A stretch of 64,000 nt of DNA from assembly GCA_028023455.1 (NCBI GenBank), contig JAQFVV010013365.1, positions 1-64,000 on the forward strand, written 5' to 3'. The translations under genes and the position numbers were made by a program. The notes beneath the pieces were generated by a model, which saw nothing but the letters and a program-made list of their open reading frames with translations, searched no databases and was not told where the DNA came from. Shown here in pieces: positions 25,365-35,459 of the stretch; the stretch's first letter is position 1; each line of letters opens with the position of its first letter. Origin of the DNA: Epiperipatus broadwayi. Taxonomy: Eukaryota; Onychophora; Udeonychophora; Euonychophora; Peripatidae.

Positions 25365-26030
25365 TTTATAAAGCACAAGCAAATGATATAATAATAACAT
25401 GGAAGGCTGAAACCTTTGACTGATGCACCTTAAACACGCTTATGTGACAGCCAATCAGATGTAATAATGACTGCACATGGAACTCTCAATTCAAGAACAC
25501 AAGCCAGAAATACAAGAAAAAATGGAACCCACCTTCTTCTTTACTTAAATTTATACATAAATAAGCCAGACTCAAGCATTCTGAACTAAGAGCATCATTA
25601 TTACATCTGATTGGCTGTCGCATAAGCATTTTTAAGGTGCATCAGTCAATGGTTTCAGCTTTTCACATTATTATTATATCATCTGCTTGTGCTTAATAAA
25701 TTTAATATACTTACATTTGTTACTATTATTTCATTAGATTTGAAAATTACTTCATAGTAAATCAAAAGATTTCACATTGTTTATTTATATATAATATTTA
25801 GTAAATTAAATGTGAAGGTGTTTTACACTTTTAGTTCAGAATGCTTGAGTCTGGTTTATTTATATATAAATTTAAGTAGAGAAGAAGGTGGGTTCCATTT
25901 TTTTCTCATATTTCTGGCTTGTGTTCTTGAATGGAGAGTTCCATGTGCAGTCATTATTACATCTGATTGGCTGTCACATAAGCATTTTTAAGGTGCATTG
26001 GTCAAAGGTTTCAGCCTTTCACGTTATCAT
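25365..26030. mobile_element. foldback element plus inverted partial copy
   Basis: The left segment (about 25365-25480: GCACAAGCA...ATGATATAATAATAACA, then GGCTGAAACC and CAGCCAATCAGATGTAATAA) is matched inverted at about 25590-25705. A longer inverted match pairs 25405-25590 with 25832-26020. So one foldback element of about 340 bp is followed by an opposite-strand partial copy of the same family. No open frame. Confidence 0.65.
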
Positions 26031-26171
26031 TTTAAATATGAGAAATTTTAAGATTCACAGCTTTTCTGAATCATGTCTCCCTATGAACATATAGAAGAAG
26101 TTTTATTTGTGTTTAATATATAAAAAATCCCACTACAATCTTACTATTTATGTCTTAGGCTCTTGGAAATA

Positions 26172-26179
<8 letters not shown>

Positions 26180-26257
<78 letters not shown>

Positions 26258-26272
26258 TATATATATATTTAA
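26180..26272. repeat. (TA)n microsatellite
   Basis: About 90 bp of TA dinucleotides with an imperfect distal end. Confidence 0.97.
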
Positions 26273-26624
26273 CACAGCCCTTAATTATTTTAGCTGTATT
26301 GCCCTGAGTGAATTAGTGCAATGGCAAAAGTTGTTGTTTCCTGGATGAGTCTCAGCTTAGTTAAAAAACTCAGTATGGTCATGTGATTAAAATATTTGCA
26401 TTTATTTTGTCACTAGGGTGTTCAAACATCATATAATCTCTCATGTTAACCTATTTTTAGTTATAATAAAGAAACACAAAAAAATCCTCATAGATAAATA
26501 AATACAACTTCTACTGACTTGTTTCATCAGAATAGTCTAGTTATTTAGAATATCATTTTACTTTTCATGAATCTAAAAATTAATATTAATATCATCTATA
26601 TTACCTTTTACAATGCTTTTTTGC

Positions 26625-26677
26625 AACCCACTATTGATAGTTTGGATTACCCTAGTAATTTTCTTCAGAACTTCTAC
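26625..26677 (-). ncRNA. mutated hammerhead-like motif
   Basis: Minus strand: CUGAAGA, stem II AUUAC/GUAAU with loop UAGG, then CAAA where GAAA is required. The G12 substitution should inactivate it. Confidence 0.5.
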
Positions 26678-26742
26678 TTATATTTCCAAGTTCTGAAGAA
26701 GATTGCAGGGGCAATCGAAACTGTCAATATTGGGTAGTAAAA
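26678..26742 (+). ncRNA. type I hammerhead ribozyme-like motif
   Basis: Core CUGAAGA (26693-26699), one extra A, stem II GAUUGC/GCAAUC (26701-26706 with 26711-26716) and loop AGGG, then GAAA (26717-26720), a minimal stem III and cleavage triplet GUC (26723-26725). Stem I pairs CCAA-GUU with AAU-a-UUGG around a bulge. Core bases are complete, which makes it one of the better candidates in the window. Confidence 0.6.
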
Positions 26743-26756
26743 AGCATTGTAAACAG

Positions 26757-28080
26757 TAATAAAGAACATAAAATAATATTAACGTTATATGGATTTGGCA
26801 ATGCGATAAAAAAGATAAAGAATTTAAAAATTATTAGTTTAATTCTGTGCTAATAATCTCACTGGTCGGATCAGCAATACTTGAAAAAGTGATAAGAATG
26901 ATGTCATCCTAAGTTTTATATTTTATACTGTGTATTTTAAACAACAATTGAATGTGCTTAAAAAATCATTAATAATATTTAAATTTTTTTAAAAAATATT
27001 TAGCAATTTAATTAATCATGAAAATAAACTGCAAGTAAATGACATCATCACATATTGTTTAGTCAAATAAAAAATAATATATAGAATGCTTTCAAGATTT
27101 TAAAGTTTACCATCTTAAACTGAATTAAAACTATTTTCTATTCTAAACCCAAGTTTTGTTAGTTACCTTTGTAATTAAATTTCTATGGTTTATATACAAG
27201 AAACAGTTGTTTCAACTCATCCTCTTTTGCCAGAATATGGTACAGTGATGCAATTAAGTTTAATCATTGTACAAAAGAATAAAGCATATTGGCTTTAGAT
27301 CTCATACATTAAAGACAGTATAATATGCAAGGTTTTTGATAAAAGGAAGTATGGTATTTTGAAGTTAACTGATGATATGCTGAGTAAATCTCTTTTTTAA
27401 TAATTGAATAAATAAATGAGTTTACATATAGGAATATTGTGGTTGTAATAACTACTTATAAATGAAAAGCATGCACTTTAAACAGATACTGAGTTAAGCT
27501 TACTAATACTTTATATCAGCACATAAAATAAGAAATCAGTTAATATCTTGAGATATATAATTTCACAATGTGAATCATGTGAATCATCTTCATTTCTAAT
27601 TTGAGATGATTCTTTGGATTTTATGTATTTTATAACTAAATAGAGGGATTTGAACTTAGGATTTTTCAGTCTATATTTATTCTTCACTCCATCTCAAACA
27701 AATGATACACATGACCACACACATGTGAAAAAAATAGATGATTACCAATATACATATTTTATGGAGAACCAACACATATCAATTGGGTCAGATCATAGTT
27801 CTGCACCAAATACATATATTGGAGATCATCTACCTTTTTTCCATTTATGGGTCATGTATATTAGTTGATCGAGATGGAATAAAGTAAGAATATCAACTGA
27901 AAAATCATAAGCTAAAATCCCTCTATTTATTTATATAACAAACATTCAGTACTCTGAATGAATAGACCAATTTTATAACTCTCAAGTAATCAAATTATGT
28001 AAATTTTTATAAATAATCAAAAAATTTACATAAGTAATCCTGGTGTTTTCCTGAAGGTTTGTGATGATAGTGTTCTAGTT
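26757..28080. other. A/T-rich DNA with a PLE-B fragment at about 27690-27880
   Basis: The interval 27690-27880 contains CACATGACCACACACATGTG, ACCAATATACATATTTTATG and TATATTGGAGATCATCTACC, modules of PLE-B. The hammerhead core is degraded. The rest shows nothing recognisable. Confidence 0.5.
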
Positions 28081-28329
28081 GTATTTTTATATTGTACTAA
28101 TTCCATCATCTAATATGCAAAAATTTAACTGTATTTAAATATTCCAAAAACATTCAACTGTCAGTAAAATTACATCAAACAGGTCAGTATATGCACAATG
28201 TTTAGAGAGGTATTATTCTCCCCTTTTCTTCAGGTGTTGCTGGCCTGACTAATGATGGTACTAGCATTGGATTCTAACCTGGACCCTTAGATACTTGAAT
28301 ATTGAATTTTAAGGTAATGCTCTAACTAA

Positions 28330-28480
28330 CTGAGGATGATGGTTAGAGCATTACCTTAAAATTCAATACGCAAGAATCTAAGGGTCCAGACCAGCCACAC
28401 CTGAAGAAGAGGGGAGAATAATACCTCTTGAAATGTTGTGCATATACTAACCTGTTTGATATGCTATTACTAACAGTTCC
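28330..28480 (+). repeat. PLE-A terminal-repeat module, plus copy
   Basis: It contains GGTTAGAGCATTACC (A-box-like), AATCTAAGGGTCCAG, and a hammerhead-like core at 28401-28433, then CATATACTAACCTGTTTGAT. It is joined head-to-head with a minus copy at 28140-28328 across a ~10-bp spacer, forming a palindrome centred near 28335. Confidence 0.7.
28388..28450 (+). ncRNA. hammerhead-like motif, PLE-A
   Basis: CUGAAGA (28401-28407), stem II AGAGG/CCUCU (28408-28412 with 28424-28428) around a long loop, one U, GAAA (28430-28433), then U-GUU as a possible NUH triplet. Proximal stem I pairs CAC with GUG. Stem III is only one or two pairs, so cleavage as a monomer is doubtful. Confidence 0.55.
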
Positions 28481-28742
28481 AAAAAATACCAATTACACTA
28501 AGTTGGCTTAAGGGATTTTTAGCCATTGTCATGTGAACAGTTTTTCTAAATTTTCTTTTTTGTACTTTTTCTTCTCTATCCAATATTTTTGTATTTTCCC
28601 AACTAAACATATGTTCATTGGTACACCCATGGTCTGCTACCTTGGATACAACTGTTTTCTCTCTTCTAATCATCAGTTTGGGTTTTTGCAAGTGCTTTTC
28701 AATGGGATGACTAGTCTCACCAATATATATATTCATCCACAT
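28470..28742 (-). pseudogene. PLE-A GIY-YIG endonuclease domain
   Basis: The segment starts within the domain: NIYIGETSHPIEKHLQKPK corresponds to the second half of the GIY-YIG signature (Y-I-G-E-T-S/R...R/H-L), followed by ADHGCTNEHMFSWENTKILD and KFRKTVHMTMAKNPLSQ, with the family's E/D and N positions. The upstream Y-x-I-x-C half falls in the gap toward 28816 and is decayed. The nicking endonuclease would open the target site for PLE reverse transcription. It lies at the C-terminal end, just before the terminal repeat. Confidence 0.8.
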
Positions 28743-28815
28743 TTACATGGTATTTCATAGATGAACTTTTTCTTTTCAGCTGTTCAAGTTTAGGCTTTGT
28801 AGATGTCAGAATTCC

Positions 28816-29004
28816 TCATAGTGTGGTATGGCTCTGGAAAGCTGTTCTGATGTTATACTGATTGCAGACTTTCCATAATTTGTTTGCTATTTTTGGAATG
28901 TATGGGTACACTACAGTTCCAGTAATTGTTTTTTCTTTTGATGGTTCTTTTTGTTGTCTATTTAGTGTTTTTTTAATAAGAGCTAATGGATAACCATTTT
29001 TCAT
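28816..29004 (-). pseudogene. PLE-A RT-endonuclease linker
   Basis: The 62-residue segment has NGYPLALIKKTLNRQQKEPS then KEKTITGTVVYPYIPKIANK and QYNIRTAFQSHTTL, the region between RT thumb and GIY-YIG in this PLE type. It is separated from the RT by inserted terminal-repeat copies (29.05-29.72 kb). Confidence 0.7.
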
Positions 29005-29274
29005 AAGAGTTTGTTCTATATAGATCTTTTCTTTTTTTGAATCACTGGTTTCTGAACAAACTTCTTTTGCTCTGTTTCATAGTGATAGTATAACTCCTTG
29101 TTTTCTTGAAGGTTTGTGATGATAGTGTTCTAGTTGTATTCTTATTTTCGGCTATTTCCATTATCTAATATGTGTATTGAATGACTTTAGAAATATTTTA
29201 ACTTTATTTAAATATTCCAAATACATTCAACTGTTAGTAATAGCACATCAAACAGGTTAGTATAAATGCACAAT

Positions 29275-29425
29275 GTTTTGAGATAAATAATTCTCCTCTC
29301 TTCTTCAGGCATTGCTGACCTGACCACTGAGAGTACTAGTATGGAATTTGAACCTGGGTTCTTAAATTCTTGATTATTGAATTTTAAGGTAATGCTCTGA
29401 TCAACTGAGCCATCCATCCCATGCT
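29275..29425 (-). repeat. PLE-A terminal-repeat module with tRNA-like A and B boxes
   Basis: Minus strand: GATGGCTCAGTTGATCAGAG (A box-like TGGCTCAGTTG, from about 29415), then GGTTCAAATTCC (B box-like, near 29345). A degenerate hammerhead core CUGAAGA is at about 29306-29312, with AAAA in place of GAAA. Spacing between boxes is within the tRNA range. Compare the plus copies at 29.57 and 32.5 kb, which keep GGTTCAAATCCC. Confidence 0.6.
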
Positions 29426-29439
29426 AGTACTGTCACTTG

Positions 29440-29520
29440 GTCAGGTGAGCAATACCTGAAGAAGATGGAAGAATTATGCATCTTGAAACATTGTGCATTT
29501 ATACTAACCTGTTTGCTGTG
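29440..29520 (+). ncRNA. hammerhead-like motif, PLE-A, with covarying stem II
   Basis: CUGAAGA (29456-29462), stem II AGAUG/CAUCU (29463-29467 with 29479-29483), one U, GAAA (29485-29488), then CAUU. At the same stem position the 28.4-kb copy has G-C where this one has U-A, a compensatory change that supports the helix. If the CAUU was once CGUU (CpG decay), stem III would have had one more pair. Confidence 0.6.
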
Positions 29521-29719
29521 CTATTACTAACAGTTGAATGTATTTGGAATATAATATAAGAATCCTGGTTCAAATCCCATGCTAGTACTGTCACTGGTCA
29601 GGCCAGCAACATCTTAAGAAGAGTGGAGAATTATGCATCTCAAAACATTATGCATTTATACTAACCTGTTTGCTGTGCTATTACTAACAGTTGTATTTCT
29701 AAACACATTCAATACTCAT

Positions 29720-30875
29720 AATAGATGATGGAAATAATCCAATCTAAAAATAGAAGTATAACTCCATGTTTTATGTTTCTTATGTGATTGGATGTATAGG
29801 CTAGCTATTTTCCTGTATGTGTAGGTTTTTGGTAAACTGTAGTTTTGATTTTGCCATGAGAGAATCTTGTCACAAGAACATCTAAGAATGCCAATTTTTG
29901 TTCTTGATCTCATTCTATTGTGAATTTAATTGTAGTGGATATGTTGTTGATGTGTTTCCAGAAAGTTTGTAGCAATGCTTTACCATATGGCCATTTAACA
30001 AATGTATCATCCACATAACAAATCCAAACTTTAGGTGGATATGAAGTAGTTTTTATGGCTAAGGTTTTAAGTTCTTCCATGTAAATATTGCTAATCAAGG
30101 GAAACAATGGTAAGCCCATAGCCATTTCATGATTTTTTGGAAGAATTCTGGGTTATATTGAAAGTAGATTGTTTTTATGCAGTTCCATTATAATATCAAT
30201 AGGAAGAACTGTTCTGGTTTGTAAACTATTATCACCATTTAAACTTTTTCTTTCAATAGACAATGATTCTGTACATGATACATTCATGAATAAACTTTCC
30301 ACATCAAAGCTTACTAGTATAGCTTGTTTTTATGCAGTTTCATTATACTATCAATAGGAAGAACTGTTCTGGTAATCTTTTTCTTTTAATAGACAATGAT
30401 TTTTACATGGTACATTCATGAATAAACTTTCCACATCAAAGCTTACTAGTAAGTCAGTCCTTTCAATTTTCATGTTCTTGATTAATTCTACAAAGTGTCC
30501 AGAATCCATGACCAATGACTGGGTCTTATATGATAAAGGACTTAGAACCTTGAGGAGAAATCTCTAGAACTAACAATAAATCTTAATGGGACATGATCAT
30601 TATGGATTTTAGGTAGACCATAAAGATGAGAAATTTTGCCAAAAGTGAAGTACTTGTGATGCTTTCTGAGTAATGCTTGTAATTTTGTTCTCATACTCAG
30701 CATCATATTTTTACCACTTTTCTATATTGGCCTGCTGTGAAAAGTTCTTGTATTTTGTTGTCATAATCAGTTGTATTCATAACAACTGTTTTATTGCCTT
30801 TGTCAGTGAGAAGAATAATTATAGATTTATCTACTTTGAGAGATTTAATTGCTTTCTTATCACCAAAGGATAGGT
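29720..30875 (-). pseudogene. PLE-A reverse transcriptase, multiply frameshifted
   Basis: Fingers and palm motifs are readable on the minus strand. VSFDVESLFMNV (motif A) appears twice because of an internal tandem duplication. MGLPLFPLISNIYMEEL is motif B'. ICYVDDTFVKW is motif C with both Asp intact (YVDD at 30017-30006). KIGILRCS and KTYTYRKIASLYIQSHKKH follow as the thumb. Frameshifts and stops occur every 50-150 codons. The D-V-x-S-L-F/M-x-N-V and G-L-P/S-x-x-x-P styles are Penelope-type rather than LINE-type. Dead copy. Confidence 0.85.
30178..30455 (-). repeat. ~150-bp tandem duplication inside the PLE-A RT
   Basis: TATCAATAGGAAGAACTGTT occurs at about 30196 and 30349. AACTTTCCACATCAAAGCTT occurs at about 30293 and 30426. 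The duplication repeats RT motif A. Confidence 0.85.
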
Positions 30876-31452
30876 TTACTTCAATTTTTGTTGCTTGTCA
30901 AGTGTTTTTTTTATTCTCCAGAATAATTCTGCTGCTTCTTCTAAAGGTAATTTTTGACTGACTTTCTCAGTGGCTGCCATTATATCTAATAAAAGGATGT
31001 TAGATGGTGTTATGGCAAAGTTTAATCCTTTTTGAAGAACAGAAATTTTAGTATTTGTTAGATGTTTAGAACTGAGAATTTTAACTGATGAAGTTGGTAC
31101 ATTACTTGGTATATTATGAATTTTTGATATGCCCATGTAAGTTAGCAAGTTTCTTTTTTTGGCATTCTTTTATTTTTTCCATGTAATGTAGAATATGATT
31201 TTGTTACTGCTTGAGAAACTCTCATGTAGTCTTCATCAGTAACTTTATTTTTTAGAAAACATTTTACATTATTAGTGGAGTACATTGTTTGATACTTCAG
31301 AAACCTTTCACCATTTATTCTTTCTCTTAACAGAGCTTCATTTACTCTCTGAGTAATTTGCTCAGCTCTCTGAGAGTAAATTTGATGTTTTAGTTGCAAA
31401 TCTTTAGGAATTATCCCTTCAGATTTACATTTACGTAAAAAGTTAAGTTTTA
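30876..31452 (-). pseudogene. PLE-A N-terminal domain
   Basis: Two overlapping segments (31399-31142 and 31148-30876) plus an upstream extension read as one region: FLRKCKSEGIIPKDLQLKHQ (31440-31380), then YSQRAEQITQRVNEALLRER, and after a frame change LNFAITPSNI and KLPLEEAAELFWRIKKTLDK. Basic and helical, this is the conserved N-terminal part preceding RT in PLEs that carry the NFAITPS-type motif. The start codon is not defined because the 5' end is decayed. Confidence 0.7.
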
Positions 31453-31459
31453 AATTACG

Positions 31460-31900
31460 CTTTATGCATAAAAGTGAAGCTTTTATTATTAGAAAAGAAT
31501 ATATGGCTGAGTGCTGTCAGAGAACTTAAGTCTCCATATTCATAGCCTATTTTGGGAGTGTGGACTTACATTGAGATTTTAAGCAAAGTTTAGCAATAAT
31601 TTATGCAAAATTTATTCAAAGTTTTCTTTCATCAAGACCATTTTTTGGTGATTGCAAAGCATGATTCTTTTATTTCAAGTAAGAAAATTAAATGACTTTC
31701 TACTTTAGCCACCATTAGACATAATTTTTTATAATGTCTAAAATTTAATATAGTATCAGGTCCATACTGAATACTTAGTATTTTTCTGAAGGTTTGGGAT
31801 AACAGTATTTCAGTTATATTTACATAATGGACTATTTCATCATCTAATATGAGTATTGAATGTCTTTAGAAAAATTTAACTTTATTTAAATATTCCATAT
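31460..31900. other. PLE-A 5' flank, non-coding
   Basis: No gene. Toward 31.80-31.90 kb it contains the terminal-repeat tail (AAATATTCCATATACATTCAACTG). Confidence 0.5.
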
Positions 31901-32084
31901 ACATTCAACTGTTAGTAATAGCACACCAAACAGGTTAATATATGCACAAAATTTCAAAAGGTATTATTCTGTCTTCTTCTTTGGGTGTTGCTGGCCTGAC
32001 CAGTGACAATACTAGCATGTGATTTGAACCTGCACCCTTAGATTCTTGAGTATTGAATTTAATGTAATGCTCTATTCAACAGCC

Positions 32085-32495
32085 ATACTGCCAAAGGCAA
32101 CAGTCTGTAGAAATTTCATATACTTATCTATGAGGTTCCTCCTGATTTCTCCATTTTTTCCTAAGAGCAAAGTTGGGTAGTGGTTTCCATACATTATGTA
32201 AAGTCACACTAGATTAGTGTATGGGATTTTTTTTGCCAGTATTATATGTTCAATTGGGAGAATACAGAAATATTGGATAAAGAAGAAAAAGTACAAAGAA
32301 GAAAATTTAAAGAAGCTGCTCATATGACAATGACAAAAAAATCCCATAAGTCAATTTTAGTGTGACTTGACATAATGCATGGAAACCACTACTCAACTTT
32401 GCTCTTAGAAAAAAGTGGAGAAATCAGGAGGAACCTCATAGATAAGTATATGAAATTTCTACAGACTGTTGCCTTTGGCAGGGTGGGTCCATTGG
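32085..32495. repeat. inverted repeat made from PLE-A 3' ends
   Basis: AGTCTGTAGAAATTTCATAT (about 32101) through TTACATAATGTATGG is matched inverted by the stretch ending ATGAAATTTCTACAGACTGT (about 32447-32466). The centre (32250-32345, plus) encodes WENTEILDKEEKVQRRKFK, the endonuclease C-terminus of the same PLE. This is two head-to-head 5'-truncated copies. Confidence 0.75.
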
Positions 32496-32499
32496 TTAG

Positions 32500-32705
32500 A
32501 GCATTACCTTAAAATTCAATACTCAAGAATCTCAGGGTAAGGTTCAAATCCCATTCTAGTACTGTCATTGCTGGCTCAGATCAGTGACACCTGAAGAAGA
32601 GGAGAGAATAATACCTCTTAAAACATTGTGCATATACTAATCTGTTTGATGTGCTATTACTAACAGTTGAATGTATTTGGAATATTTAAATAAAGTTAAA
32701 TTTTT
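32500..32705 (+). repeat. PLE-A terminal-repeat module with tRNA-like segment
   Basis: GGTTAGAGCATTACC (A-box arm) and GGTTCAAATCCCATT (B box) are followed about 50 bp later by CUGAAGA with stem II AGAGG/CCUCU. GAAA is mutated to AAAA. It ends in AACAGTTGAATGTATTTGG and a purine-poor tail. Confidence 0.65.
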
Positions 32706-32759
32706 CTAAAGACATTTAATAGGCATATTAAATCATGGAAATAGTCCAATATAAAAATA

Positions 32760-33660
32760 CAAATAAGTAATCTTGATTTAATAAACTTGTTTTGTTGATC
32801 TTCTCTTTTTGTCACAATTTAATCTACAAGCATTATATTCCCTTACGATTTTACTATAATTATCACCTTTCTTAGGTAAATGTATTAATAGTTATTTATT
32901 AAGCTAGATATTATTTGCCCAGATATAAACTTTAAACTTAGTTAAAGATTAATTTTTCTCTTTTTATGATCAACTATGCACAATTTTGAATACATTTGCA
33001 TATGTTCGAAATTTTTTATTGCTACGTCAAAGAAATAAATATAAACATCCGAAAAGGGCAAATAATTTCCAAGATGAATTTCTGTTAAATTATTGTCATT
33101 TTCTTTTATCCATTTAGGATTTCTTCTTAAAATGAATACACTCTTTTTTACTATTAAAAATATTTAATACTTTTCAATTCAAATTTTATTTTTAATTTAA
33201 TAAGTAAAAAAAAAAATGATGATGAGCAAAAGTTTTTAATAAAATTTCAAACTGGTTTATTCGAATGAAAATGTATTGATAATCACTAATTTCTTTTTCA
33301 ATCAATGATATGTAAAAAGAAAAAAAAACGAGTGAAATCCTGAAATCTAGACAGATACTCTTTTATAATCTACTGTTAGCCTTTGCCCTGGATTGAGTTA
33401 TTTAAAGTCTGTTTTGCATTTTTATCTATTATGGAGAAGAAGAATATCGCGAAAAACTTTTTTTTCTTAAACTCTCACAATTGAGTAAGATCAGTAAATG
33501 GCAAAGTTGCACAAAGGCTAGCTGATAATTTTTATTTTAATTTAATCAAAGTAATTTATTTTCTAAACTATTTTTATGTAAAGCAAGGTATTTGAAATAT
33601 AGTTAAAAATTTAATAAATAATGTTAATATATGAATTTTTTCCTACAGTACAGACTTGTT
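32760..33660. other. A/T-rich non-coding DNA
   Basis: Nothing recognisable. Confidence 0.5.
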
Positions 33661-33669
33661 CATACCTGC

Positions 33670-34022
33670 ACTCCAATATGTAATATATACGGGGTTTGAA
33701 ATCAGACTTTCACATGGCCCTCAACTATCTATGCTATCCCATATTTTTGACACACTTGATCACACACACGTCGAAAAAATAAACACCAATATACGTATTT
33801 CTCGGTAAACCAGCACTCGTCAGTTGATCCAGATTATCATCTCCACAAACACACATATATATATATATACAATCAATGCTGTTTATATTAAGATAGCCAA
33901 TCTTCATACTTTAATGGACAGGCTTCAATCCACTCTATCCCACAATTCTTCAGCCATTCATTTCATTGAAAATCTGATGATGGAACGCTCAAAGTCCACA
34001 TTGGTCCCAACCTTCTCATAAA
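33670..34022 (-). mobile_element. PLE-B terminal-repeat copy
   Basis: It carries the full module order of the family on the minus strand: TTCAATGAAATGAATGGCTG, TATCTTAATATAAACAGC, (TA)n/(TG)n, hammerhead core, ACGTGTGTGTGATCAAGTGT, and GTCTGATTTCAAACCCC (B-box-like). A 65-codon plus-strand open frame here is a chance frame. Confidence 0.65.
33783..33842 (-). ncRNA. hammerhead ribozyme-like motif, PLE-B, CUGACGA core
   Basis: Minus strand: CUGACGA (33823-33817), a shortened stem II region (CUGG/CCGA with loop UUUA), GAAA (33801-33798), then UACGUAUA. Here UACGUA can form a compact stem III and AUA serves as the NUH triplet. Proximal stem I pairs UCAA with UUGG (one U-G). A paralogue at 20.27 kb keeps AGATTATC, complementary to the distal GATAATCT seen here. 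Confidence 0.6.
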
Positions 34023-34029
34023 TAATGTT

Positions 34030-34950
34030 AAAGAAATTAATTACTTAATCATTGTCAGAACATTTTTAAATATACATAGCATTAATATAACAACAAACAA
34101 TGACTTGAAAGTAAGCTCAGTAATTAATAAATATACATAATTATATATTTAATTTTTTTATTGTGCTACCTGGTCTGCACGTATTTCAAATCCAGCAGAT
34201 AAAAAATAGAAAACAAATTTTATATGTCTTAAGATTTTAAATATTAAATAGTAACTCAGAACAATGCAAATCTTGGGAGCAAAACTAATTAAAGTGACAT
34301 TTAATGTCTTTTTTTGTTTTGCATTGAAATAATAATATTTTTGAGTTTTAAAAGAAAATTAATAACATTATTAATATTAACACAGAGGTAAAACTCTCCA
34401 TACTGTAGCGATGGTGTGCATGTGATTATTAATAATTTAATTTAATAACGTATAATATCAATATCATTGATTTATAATAAATTCAGATATTGTCAATACT
34501 CAAAAATAATAAAATGTAGATAGAAAACAGTTGTAAACAACTTCGGCAAGAATTATCTTACAAGTTACCAGAATAGTTTTAAAAACAATGACCTACTATT
34601 TAAACACTTTTAATAACAACAAATAAATAACATAAACATATTATTCGATAATAAATATTATTTCACAAGGCTGTACTCAACCTATGGGAAGGCCATCATT
34701 TTTATAATAGTTTTTTTAATTGGTTGCTTTAAAAAAATCCAATCATGCATGGTATTACTGTGGAACTGTGAGTTACACAGTATCACACTAACGAAAACTA
34801 AATGTTAATATGATACTATAGCATAGACCCCCCCCCCTATTAAATATCTGATTTCAAACATGAATTTCTATACTGTAATCACATTCACGATTTAAATATT
34901 ATACCTATTCAGTTCTGTTCAAATTATGAAATACAATTAATGTTGCAAGG
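34030..34950. other. A/T-rich non-coding DNA
   Basis: A poly-C run lies near 34830. Nothing else recognised. Confidence 0.5.
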
Positions 34951-34959
34951 ATTTTTTCT

Positions 34960-35115
34960 GTTTTCACAAATACATATATTGGTGATTATTTATCTTTTCA
35001 ACATATATGTGTTCAAGTGTATCACTGTTATGAGATAGTGTGGATAGTGGTGGGTCATGTGAAAGTCTGTGCTCATATACCCTATATATTACATATATAG
35101 ACACAGGTATATAAT
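34960..35115 (+). repeat. PLE-B 3'-module fragment
   Basis: AAATACATATATTGGTGATT, CATATATGTGTTCAAGTGTA and GAAAGTCTGTGCTCATATAC correspond to modules 3' of the hammerhead in the 20.2-kb copy. Confidence 0.6.
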
Positions 35116-35459
35116 AAGCCTGTATGTTTCAGTTATAACATATGTTATTGTGGAATGAATTATAGATAAAATATATATTTCTTAAAGTGTAATGAATAAT
35201 ATAATATAGATAGAGATGAATGTTTATTTTATGTAAATAAAACATCAGTAGTGTTGCTTTAATATATGTGTATTATTGTTTTTTTTTTTTGATATTGAAG
35301 TTAAATATGTTTTTTTTTTTTGTTATTATTATTGTTGTTAAAGTTGACTTTAAAATTAAGACTGCTGTTGGATTTAAAAGTAGAGGAAAATTTTTGGGTT
35401 GCCATAGAGATGTGACATCAATAAAAAATTAAAAACAATAACAACAACAATATATATAT

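Larger units (their letters stand above)
26612..26756. mobile_element. inverted pair of short hammerhead-bearing repeats
   Basis: CAATGCTTTTTTGCAACCCA at about 26611 is matched inverted by TGGGTAGTAAAAAGCATTG near 26731-26749. Each arm contains a hammerhead-like core pointing outward from the centre near 26678. Confidence 0.65.
28085..32720 (-). mobile_element. Penelope-like element PLE-A, rearranged, with terminal repeats
   Basis: Minus-strand coding remnants in order: N-terminal domain (31.45-30.87 kb), RT (30.87-29.72), linker (29.00-28.82), GIY-YIG endonuclease (28.74-28.47). RT followed by GIY-YIG defines the EN+ Penelope-like class. Copies of its terminal repeat, with a tRNA-like segment, a hammerhead-like core and a tail ending AACAGTTGAATGTATTTGG, lie at about 28.14-28.27(-), 28.33-28.48(+), 29.21-29.42(-), 29.42-29.56(+), 29.57-29.72(+), 31.90-32.07(-) and 32.50-32.70(+). 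Several are interposed between the RT and linker segments. Inverted and nested terminal repeats are typical of PLE insertions. Confidence 0.85.

Noticed and set aside
26107-26348. Open frames rich in Ile-Tyr across (TA)n (also at 15.1 and 53.3 kb)
   Set aside because: They are translations of TA dinucleotide repeats.
28140-32705. Functional tRNA genes at the A/B-box segments
   Set aside because: No acceptor stem and poor anticodon arm; all copies are embedded in the PLE terminal repeat.
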